A DNA stretch of 6,542 nt, taken from contig DZCT01000012.1 of the NCBI GenBank assembly GCA_022736535.1, positions 17,142-23,683 of the forward strand, read 5' to 3'. Below the pieces are notes generated by a model, which was not told the DNA's origin, made no database searches, and worked only from the letters and a program-made list of their open reading frames with translations. This document shows, piece by piece, positions 1-5,101 of this stretch. Position numbers and translations under genes: made by a program. Each line of letters begins with the position of its first letter. The stretch's first letter is position 1. The stretch is from Desulfatirhabdium butyrativorans (GTDB taxonomy: Bacteria; Desulfobacterota; Desulfobacteria; Desulfobacterales; JAIFKL01).

Positions 1-49
1 TTCAGCACTCCGGAGTACAAAAAATGCTAAAATTTCATTTCAGCACTCC
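1..49. repeat. Short direct repeat with palindrome downstream of the methyltransferase gene
   Basis: The 11-mer TTCAGCACTCC occurs at 1-11 and again at 39-49, and the first copy runs into a perfect 10-bp palindrome ACTCCGGAGT at 7-16. On the minus strand the copy at 39-49 gives an AAGGAG followed seven bases later by an ATG (36-38), but that frame stops after three codons, so it is not a gene. The stretch sits immediately 3' of the methyltransferase stop codon. It may be the edge of a dispersed repeat that continues beyond the window. There is no terminator-like hairpin with a T-tract here. Confidence 0.5.
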
Positions 50-808
50 TTATTTCAGTGACTGCATAATACAACCGAGTTCTTCAGAGCGATCTTCCTG
101 AACATATTCTTTTTTCTGAAATAACACCCCTGCAATCAGATAGCCTGCGCCGGAAAAAAAAGATACCTTTTGACGCTTTAAAACGCAAAGCGTATCCTGA
201 ATTTCAGGCTGACTGCTGTAATATCCGAAGGGCAGCGCTGTTACAAGAAAATTTGAAATGCTGTATCCTGAATTTTTTGCATGGGAAAACACCGCCAGCG
301 GATTCGATATGCTCGGCACAAGCATCATCACGCTGCTGAAATTGATCGAGAGCAGCTTTTGGATAACCTCTGCGCCGTCCCAGCCGCCGTAGAGTTCCGG
401 CATGACCATATCTTCTTTGCTGAAACAGGGCAGATAGGGCGGGTTGCTGATGAGAAAATTTTTTTCAAATCCGGGCGTATTTCTGAAAAAACAGTCATTT
501 AAAATCATATAACGACTGTCCAGCCTGTATTGACTGATATGCCGGTTAGCCGTGTGACAGGCTTTGGGGTTTATTTCATAGCCCTGAACCATGCCCTCGA
601 AGCGGGTTCTTAAAATTGCCGCGATAACCGCTGTGCCGTCTCCCGAACCGAATTCGATGACAATATCCGGCGAAAAATGAATCATTAACAGCATTTCTAA
701 ACAGTAAGAATAAAACTGTGATTCTTCGGGACAATAAAAGACTTTATTTTTCCCCTCTGTTTCCTGAGCAAAATTCCCCTGGACAAAGTTCAAAGATATG
801 CACGTCAT
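50..808 (-). CDS. HemK/PrmC-like class I SAM-dependent methyltransferase
   Basis: This encodes a 252-residue soluble protein with the Rossmann-type methyltransferase signature. Motif I is EFGSGDGT at residues 52-59 (SAM binding). The acidic end of strand 2 is at GYEIN (E78). The catalytic motif IV NPPY is at 122-125, followed by GGWDGAEVIQ at 141-150. The NPPY tetrad, and a GG.DG stretch after it, are typical of the HemK/PrmC/PrmB group that methylates glutamine or adenine amino nitrogens. The N-terminal helical substrate domain of true PrmC (release-factor methylation) is missing: only about 45 residues precede motif I. The substrate is therefore open and no gene symbol is given. The ATG at 808 is supported by AAAGGA seven bases upstream. 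The gene starts inside the last 65 bases of the cyclase gene in another frame, which suggests co-transcription and translational coupling. It ends with TAA at 50-52. Methyltransferase fold is near certain; target is unknown. Confidence 0.88.
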   Translation of the reverse strand: MTCISLNFVQGNFAQETEGKNKVFYCPEESQFYSYCLEMLLMIHFSPDIVIEFGSGDGTAVIAAILRTRFEGMVQGYEINPKACHTANRHISQYRLDSRYMILNDCFFRNTPGFEKNFLISNPPYLPCFSKEDMVMPELYGGWDGAEVIQKLLSINFSSVMMLVPSISNPLAVFSHAKNSGYSISNFLVTALPFGYYSSQPEIQDTLCVLKRQKVSFFSGAGYLIAGVLFQKKEYVQEDRSEELGCIMQSLK

Positions 809-2699
809 TTTGTTTTCCTTTCACTTTTGCGTTTCCCAAGTCTTTAAAATTAAAATCATTGTGGCACTTTTTAACGATTTCGCTGCTGACCAGCGCCTTT
901 GTTCCCTTTTCTTTGTTTAAGGATTCCAGCCGGGCTGCAATATTCACAGCATCGCCGAGCGCGGTGTAATTGAGTCGGTCCGGCGAGCCGATATTCCCCA
1001 CAAACGCAAGCCCGCAGTGCAGACCGAAACGGGTTTCAAACACAGGTTTTTTCATTGTTTTCCAAAGCGCATTTTGTGCCTCCAGCGCTTTCAGACACTC
1101 GATGACCGCTTCACACCCGTGTTTGGCGTGTTCCGGGTCGGATTTCGGCGCGCCCCATATCGCCATCACCGAATCGCCGATAAATTTATCCACCGTACCC
1201 TGATGTTTTGAGATGATATTTGACATCAGCTTCAAATACGCGGCCATTGCCAGAACAAGTTCATTTTCGTCAGTCTCCTCCGATATGGTGGTGAAATCAG
1301 CTATATCTGTAAATAAAATGGTAACTTCCATGCGTTTTCCCCCGAGTTCCAGCGGCTGTCCCATCCGCACCAGATTTTTCACAAGGTCCGCGGGCACAAA
1401 CTTCAGGAAAGACTGAAGCGCGTCGTGCATCAGCACCGCGGCATGTTTCATCTGATGAATTTCGAGAATGCGCGATGCCGCGCTGTCAGGACGGATGCTG
1501 AAATCGAAATTTCTGATTCTGTCCAATAAAAGCACGGTCTTGTTAATCGGTCTGGCAACGCCTTTGGATACCTTGAAAGACACAATGACCATCATCATCC
1601 CGATGACCAATGAGATGGCGAAATTGATGTAAACAGTGTGGATGGAGAATTTTGTGAAATCCGTAACCGGCGCGCCGATGTACAGAGCCGCATCCAAACC
1701 GGCAGCATCTGAAAGACTGATCCTCATGGCAATCAACTGTTCATTTCCGGAATCTATCCGCAAGAGTTTTCTGTCCGAAGTTGAAAACGCGCTGAAAACT
1801 TTCAGATCATAGGCTGAGACATAATGATAATTCTGAAGATTTATTTCAACTGACTGCTTTAAAACTGTTTTATCCAACAGAGCCGAATGGGCAATGAGTT
1901 TGCCGTCATTTTTGGCGATAAAAGCAAAGCCGTTGGGGCTGAATTTAAGACTGTCAAGATACTGGGACAGATCATTCAGCAGAATATCAATGCCGATAAC
2001 AGCGAAAACTTCTCCCTGTTTTTCCCCGGGAATTTTTGCCGAAAGTGTGATGCCGAGAATGTCAGCCATTGCATATTTGTAAACATCTGTCCACACAGGC
2101 TGATTGGCGTCCATTGCCGATTTATACCAGGGGCGTGTTCGGGGATCATATTTGAAATCGGCGGATTCGGAAAGCATCCAGTCCGTTCCTTCAAAATAAT
2201 ACACGATGTCCTTGAGATCATTTTTCGTCGGGATAATGTACCAGCGAACAAAAGGATGGTCATTTGATTCGGGTATGTTGGCGGCTTTTCTGAATTCCCT
2301 GTCGCCCCGTTCCAGATCAATAAACGCGCCGTCCGGAAATCCGATATAAACCCCGTAAATCTGGGGCGTTTCATAAGGAATAACGCCGAGACTCGAATAA
2401 AAAAGACGGGTGAGGGTTTCAAAATCAAAGGATTTGTTTTGGGTCTGATGATAAAAACCGAAGCCGGAAATATAATGAAGAATATGGCGGGGCGGTGAAA
2501 GCAGATTCTGAACTTTAAGCACAGCGTTGGAACCGGCTTCTTCCAAAGAATACTCTGCAATTTCAGAAAGATGGGAACGGAAAAGATAAAAATTTACAAA
2601 GGTCATGGTTAAAACGGTTATCAGCACCAGACCGCCGAATATAAAAGTCAGTTGAAGACGCAGGCTGATCCGCATGCTTTTGAGGCTTGAAATTCTCAT
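744..2699 (-). CDS. Membrane-bound class III adenylate cyclase with periplasmic dCache sensor and HAMP
   Basis: This 651-residue sensor enzyme probably makes cAMP from ATP at the inner face of the cytoplasmic membrane. Domain order is: first membrane helix at about 18-40; a large periplasmic double-Cache domain at about 41-350 with the hallmark DPRTRPWY at 185-192; second membrane helix at about 353-376; a HAMP-like linker at about 377-430; and a catalytic CHD domain at about 455-638. Catalytic residues are all visible: metal-binding D465 (FTDIADF) and D509 (FIGDS), base-selecting K505 and T579 (DKFIGD, NYTALGD), N586, and the transition-state arginine R590 (VNIAAR). Lys/Thr is the pair seen in many bacterial adenylate cyclases of the bicarbonate-responsive subgroup. 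A 14-residue tail after the catalytic domain overlaps the methyltransferase start. The ATG at 2699 has only a weak purine-rich leader; the ATG of M9 is an alternative. It is separated from the PEP-CTERM gene by a terminator and a repeat, so it probably begins its own operon. The ligand is unknown. Confidence 0.93.
   Translation of the reverse strand: MRISSLKSMRISLRLQLTFIFGGLVLITVLTMTFVNFYLFRSHLSEIAEYSLEEAGSNAVLKVQNLLSPPRHILHYISGFGFYHQTQNKSFDFETLTRLFYSSLGVIPYETPQIYGVYIGFPDGAFIDLERGDREFRKAANIPESNDHPFVRWYIIPTKNDLKDIVYYFEGTDWMLSESADFKYDPRTRPWYKSAMDANQPVWTDVYKYAMADILGITLSAKIPGEKQGEVFAVIGIDILLNDLSQYLDSLKFSPNGFAFIAKNDGKLIAHSALLDKTVLKQSVEINLQNYHYVSAYDLKVFSAFSTSDRKLLRIDSGNEQLIAMRISLSDAAGLDAALYIGAPVTDFTKFSIHTVYINFAISLVIGMMMVIVSFKVSKGVARPINKTVLLLDRIRNFDFSIRPDSAASRILEIHQMKHAAVLMHDALQSFLKFVPADLVKNLVRMGQPLELGGKRMEVTILFTDIADFTTISEETDENELVLAMAAYLKLMSNIISKHQGTVDKFIGDSVMAIWGAPKSDPEHAKHGCEAVIECLKALEAQNALWKTMKKPVFETRFGLHCGLAFVGNIGSPDRLNYTALGDAVNIAARLESLNKEKGTKALVSSEIVKKCHNDFNFKDLGNAKVKGKQNDVHIFELCPGEFCSGNRGEK
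816..821 (-). promoter_or_regulatory. Ribosome binding site of the methyltransferase gene
   Basis: On the minus strand AAAGGA lies seven bases before the ATG at 806-808. It falls within the coding sequence of the upstream cyclase and decides the start, even though this gives a 65-base overlap between the genes. Confidence 0.7.
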
Positions 2700-2752
2700 T
2701 TTTATCTGTTTTTCTTTCGTTTCAATTGCGCCGGAATGTTATATATTGTATC

Positions 2753-2782
2753 TGTATAGCACAAAAACGGCATGATCGTCAA
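2753..2782 (-). promoter_or_regulatory. Possible sigma-70 promoter of the cyclase-methyltransferase unit
   Basis: Read on the minus strand, TTGACG (2777-2782) and TATACA (2753-2758) are separated by 18 bases, about 55 bases upstream of the cyclase ATG. The -35 matches 5 of 6 consensus bases and the -10 only 4 of 6. A TACAAT lies just downstream and could be the real -10 element. The location between the repeat and the gene is right for a promoter, but the strength of the match is modest. Confidence 0.4.
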
Positions 2783-2820
2783 GACAGACAGATAAAGAAA
2801 TAAGGATTTCAATATGTTTT

Positions 2821-2954
2821 TTGCCATGAACGGACACGAAAGAAACGAAAAAACACGAAAAAATGCTTCGTGTCTTTCATAACTTTCGTTTTTTCGTGGT
2901 AAAAAAAATTCGTGAGTTCTGATTCGTGATAAAATTCGTGTCCATTCGTGGCAA
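2821..2954. repeat. Imperfect inverted repeat built from CACGAA/TTCGTG motifs
   Basis: The outer arms are 2821-2840 and 2935-2954. The reverse complement of the right arm matches the left arm at 18 of 20 positions. Between them lie further copies of CACGAA on one side and TTCGTG on the other, including an inner pair around ACGAAAAAACACGAA and TTTCGTTTTTTCGTG. The whole 134-bp element could fold into a long imperfect hairpin. It fits snugly between the PEP-CTERM terminator and the cyclase promoter, and its right edge runs into the terminator's A/T tract. It resembles a non-coding, MITE- or REP-type dispersed repeat; dispersal cannot be shown from this window. An open frame across it (2702-2980 minus) is repeat-derived and not called. 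Confidence 0.75.
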
Positions 2955-2983
2955 AAAAAAAGCGGCACCTTTACAGGCACCGC
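2953..2983 (-). terminator. Rho-independent terminator of the PEP-CTERM gene
   Basis: On the minus strand GCGGTGCCT (2975-2983) pairs with AGGTGCCGC (2962-2970) through nine pairs including two G-U wobbles. The pairs close a GTAA tetraloop of the stable GNRA type, and nine T residues follow directly (2953-2961). It lies about 30 bases past the PEP-CTERM stop codon in the correct orientation, so that gene is probably transcribed as a single unit, separate from the cyclase. Confidence 0.88.
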
Positions 2984-3013
2984 CCTTTTGATATAAACTG
3001 TTGTCAGTTCAGA

Positions 3014-3934
3014 TTAATTCTTTTTCATTCTTCTTCTGAACCCTGCCAGACCTGCCAGACCCGAACCGAGCAGAAGGAGGGTTGCAGGCTCAGGGGCTTC
3101 GCCGCCATTTACCGGCGTTGCCACACCCGCCAGCATCATGCCGTCATTGCCGCATTCCATCGCCCACCAGAATTCAAATGCCCCGCCGCCGGTGAGTCCG
3201 AGAGATGCCAGACTCATTTTGGCATTGACTTCATACACATTGTTCCTTTTGACGGTTCCGGCTGCGTTCACAGCTACATTGTTTCCTCTGTTTACCCATG
3301 TCACATCGCCCTGATAGCCCAAATCTGTGCCGAACTCTACGATATGGGAGGGAAGGGCATTTGCGCCGCCGAAGGAGTCGCTCATGTTATCGTTTACAAC
3401 CGTGCTGGCATGATCTTTTTCATAGGCTTCATAAACACCCGTTGAGAACATGGCATCTTTATAAAGATTGCCCTCTGTCACTGCGGTCCAGTCGTAAGCA
3501 TTGTCTTTCGTGCCGCTGCTTGCCCAACTGCCTGTTTTGGCAAGATCGTTATTCATATCGCCGGAATGGGTGGTCAGAGCAAGTCCGTAAACCGTACCCT
3601 CGGTGGCATAGGTTGCATCCACGCCTGTGCCGGAATATCCGTCACGCAGACTGCCGCCGACATTGACATACAGATCACCGGCATTTACCATAGCGCCGCT
3701 GTAAAGATAACCTGCCTGCGGAAGGCCGGTCAGCATGTTAAAGTACAGGTACTCGTTGTCCTGGGCATAACCCATTCGATAGACCTCATACTGATTCCCG
3801 CCCGATGCGTCGTCAGTTCTGTCATAGGTATAGGTGTAAGTAAATTCCGGCGTACCAACCAACATCGCCGAAGCGCCCGGAGCTAATAAGGCGCCTGCCA
3901 ATACCAAAATTGCCAAAGTTTTTAAAGTTTTCAT
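3014..3934 (-). CDS. PEP-CTERM sorting domain protein, exosortase substrate
   Basis: This is a 306-residue exported protein. It has an N-terminal signal peptide of about 23 residues (MKTLKT, then a hydrophobic stretch ending in GASA). Its C-terminal sorting signal is PEPAT at 281-285, a hydrophobic run LLLLGSGLAGLAG at 286-298, and the basic tail FRRRMKKN. By family knowledge, an exosortase (EpsH/Xrt) cleaves at this signal and the protein goes to the surface or into exopolysaccharide; no exosortase gene is in the window. The mature part is rich in Gly, Asn, Tyr and Thr, has a single Cys, and ends in a FWWAMECGNDG segment (about residues 255-266) that I recall from other PEP-CTERM proteins, though I name no domain. 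The ATG at 3934 is chosen over the longer GTG frame at 3997 because GGAGG sits five bases upstream and the signal peptide then begins correctly. A consensus sigma-54 promoter lies upstream and a strong terminator downstream. Confidence 0.93.
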   Translation of the reverse strand: MKTLKTLAILVLAGALLAPGASAMLVGTPEFTYTYTYDRTDDASGGNQYEVYRMGYAQDNEYLYFNMLTGLPQAGYLYSGAMVNAGDLYVNVGGSLRDGYSGTGVDATYATEGTVYGLALTTHSGDMNNDLAKTGSWASSGTKDNAYDWTAVTEGNLYKDAMFSTGVYEAYEKDHASTVVNDNMSDSFGGANALPSHIVEFGTDLGYQGDVTWVNRGNNVAVNAAGTVKRNNVYEVNAKMSLASLGLTGGGAFEFWWAMECGNDGMMLAGVATPVNGGEAPEPATLLLLGSGLAGLAGFRRRMKKN

Positions 3935-3939
3935 GGTGT

Positions 3940-3944
3940 CCTCC
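3940..3944 (-). promoter_or_regulatory. Ribosome binding site of the PEP-CTERM gene
   Basis: GGAGG on the minus strand lies five bases upstream of the ATG at 3932-3934. It fixes the start and rules out the 21-residue N-terminal extension that would begin with GTG at 3997. Confidence 0.85.
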
Positions 3945-4030
3945 AAATTTTTCCTAAAGTTTGTTTTTAATCCTTCTTCTTTTCCTCTAACCGACACACT
4001 TTTTCACAACTCCCTTTTTATTTCTCCCCT

Positions 4031-4041
4031 TCACCTCCTTA
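4031..4041 (-). promoter_or_regulatory. Orphan Shine-Dalgarno-like sequence in the PEP-CTERM leader
   Basis: On the minus strand TAAGGAGGTGA matches, over 11 bases, the complement of the usual 3' end of 16S rRNA. No ATG, GTG or TTG follows at a usable distance, and the real start is about 97 bases further on with its own GGAGG. It lies inside the predicted 128-nt leader and is followed by a purine-rich run. It might serve as a ribosome standby site or be a chance product of purine richness. Confidence 0.4.
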
Positions 4042-4072
4042 TCTTTTCGTTCTTTCGCTGAAAATTATATAA

Positions 4073-4088
4073 AGCAATAAACGTGCCA
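4073..4088 (-). promoter_or_regulatory. Sigma-54 (RpoN) promoter of the PEP-CTERM gene
   Basis: The minus strand reads TGGCACG-TTTA-TTGCT, matching the RpoN consensus TGGCACG-N4-TTGCW at every defined position with correct -24/-12 spacing. The predicted transcription start is near 4062, giving a leader of about 128 nt. A TATAAT (4064-4069) follows but lacks a convincing -35 element. Sigma-54 promoters require an enhancer-binding activator, and one is encoded as the next gene upstream (5102-6148). Confidence 0.85.
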
Positions 4089-4205
4089 CAAATCTGTTTT
4101 CTATCTTATTTTAAATCAACTGTCTGTTTTTTCAAAAAAAACAAAAAATAAAATTTGACTTATACGCAGACCCCAGCCCTTCCCCTGTCTTTTTCTTCGG
4201 ATTTG

Positions 4206-4219
4206 TCCAAATTTTTGGA
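4206..4219. promoter_or_regulatory. Palindrome at enhancer position upstream of the sigma-54 promoter
   Basis: TCCAAA-TT-TTTGGA is a perfect inverted repeat with 6-bp arms. Its centre is about 150 bp upstream of the predicted start site, within the usual range for upstream activator sites of sigma-54 activators, which bind as dimers to such dyads. A second, very AT-rich perfect 10-bp inverted repeat (ATTAAATTAA at 4229-4238 and its complement at 4257-4266) lies beside it. Binding is inferred, not shown. Confidence 0.4.
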
Positions 4220-4293
4220 TAGGTATAAATTAAATTAATTAAAATTGCTAATAAACTTAATTTAATATAAAAAAAATTCTTTTACCCTCACAG

Positions 4294-4318
4294 AGCCGTT
4301 TTCGGCTGTCCTTTTTTT
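4294..4318 (+). terminator. Terminator-like hairpin, plus strand, no gene attached
   Basis: AGCCG-TTTT-CGGCT forms a short GC-rich stem (4294-4307), followed after four bases by seven T residues (4312-4318). No plus-strand gene precedes it. It could end an unannotated small RNA from the AT-rich region to its left (a TATAAA is at 4225-4230), be a remnant of a lost gene, or be fortuitous. Confidence 0.35.
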
Positions 4319-4733
4319 CGGATTTCTGATTCAGCGTCTAAGCCTGTATATTTCACTTATTTCCCTGTGTTTACTTTATTATAATGCAAAGGGCATACCA
4401 GCATTAAAATAATTTATATAACAATTTGATTAAAAAGCGTATATTTTTTTTAAGCTTTAAAATACGGGGAATGAATACCTATAACTTAAATTGTCTGATT
4501 TTACAGTCAGATGCCTGCTGATCCTGAAACAACGGGTGTAGCCAATCCGTATAAGCAGCATTATGAATATAATGTTTTTTATATGTATTCAGATTAACTG
4601 ATTGATATTGATGTATTCTATTAAACGCATTTCTGGAAATTATAAATATTTTCAGCAGGTTGGTTTGAAATGAATTAAGGTGGGTTTGATGTTGTTTGTG
4701 AAGGGCTGAAATCGGATTTTTCGGAATAAGCAT
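4319..4733. other. AT-rich intergenic stretch without a supported gene
   Basis: I see no convincing gene, RNA or repeat here. An 84-codon minus-strand frame (4479-4733) has no ribosome binding site and an Asn/His/Gln-rich composition typical of chance frames in AT-rich DNA. A 28-codon plus-strand frame (4511-4597) reads like protein but has no extension or ribosome binding site. Decayed coding sequence is possible but cannot be shown. Confidence 0.5.
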
Positions 4734-4987
4734 ATAAGCCGCAGACCCACACAGACAGACACAGACAAAACATTGAAAATATTTATCCGAATTTATTCAG
4801 TCTTTCTGTCTGTGTACGTCTGTGTGGGTCTGTGGCAAAATAATAAGCCGCAGACCCACCCAGACAGACACAGACAACACATTGAAAATATTATCCGAAT
4901 TTATTCGGTCTTTCAGTCTGTGTTCGTCTGTGTGAGTCTGTGGCAAAATAATAAGCCGCAGACCCACACAGACAGACACAGACAAAA
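4734..4987. repeat. Tandem array of 108-109 bp inverted-repeat units (two full, one partial)
   Basis: Units begin at ATAAGCCGCAGACCC at 4734, 4843 and 4951, so the period is 109 then 108 bp. The third unit is cut off after about 37 bp at the junction with the hairpin repeat at 4988. Each full unit is itself an inverted repeat: a left arm of GCAGACCCAC followed by ACAGAC motifs, a centre of CATTGAAAATATT and TATCCGAATTTATTC, and a right arm of GTCTGTGTG motifs ending in GTCTGTGGCAAAA. The two full copies differ by scattered single-base changes and one indel. Open frames on both strands here (4773-5165 plus, 4797-5090 minus) are repeat-derived Cys/Val/His-rich translations and are not called. 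Function unknown. Confidence 0.88.
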
Positions 4988-5060
4988 TCCTGAGCGGAGC
5001 CGAAGGGGCAGCGAAGAATCCCGCATCCCATGCGAGATTCTTCGCTCCGCTCAGAATGAC
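4988..5060. repeat. Hairpin repeat TGAGCGGAGC...GCTCCGCTCAGAATGA, copy 1
   Basis: The left arm (TCCTGAGCGGAGC, a 10-bp insert, GCGAAGAATC; 4988-5020) pairs with the right arm (GATTCTTCGCTCCGCTCAGA, starting at 5036), with a small inner stem GCAT-CCC-ATGC in the loop. It lies about 40 bases past the stop codon of the sigma-54 activator gene and truncates the adjacent tandem array. It may protect or end the activator mRNA, but the T-run after it on the minus strand is only four bases, so I do not call it a terminator. A diverged copy lies at 6346-6452. Confidence 0.75.
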
Positions 5061-5101
5061 AGTTTCGGAGAAAACTCCCCGCCCCCTCATAGAAATGTGT
5101 T

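Noticed and set aside
1976..2560. 194-codon minus-strand frame within the cyclase gene
   Set aside because: It is an out-of-frame shadow of the Cache domain coding region, which is intact in the called frame.
2949..2965. Plus-strand GG-N10-GC spacing resembling a sigma-54 promoter
   Set aside because: Only the two dinucleotides match; the middle is a plain A-tract belonging to the repeat and terminator, and no plus-strand gene follows.
2702..2980. 92-codon minus-strand frame between the PEP-CTERM gene and the cyclase
   Set aside because: It runs through the PEP-CTERM terminator and the whole CACGAA inverted repeat, and resembles no protein family I know.
3935..3997. 21-residue N-terminal extension of the PEP-CTERM protein starting at GTG
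   Set aside because: It would bury the signal peptide, includes the real ribosome binding site as coding sequence, and begins with a non-ATG codon.
4511..4597. 28-codon plus-strand frame starting MPADPETTGVANPYK
   Set aside because: It reads like protein but is very short, has no ribosome binding site, and shows no continuation in other frames that would support a decayed gene.
4479..4733. 84-codon minus-strand frame
   Set aside because: No ribosome binding site, start codon at the edge of the tandem repeat, and composition typical of chance frames in AT-rich DNA.
4734..4987. CRISPR array
   Set aside because: Units repeat as a whole with a 108-109 bp period and no variable spacers; there are no cas genes in the window.
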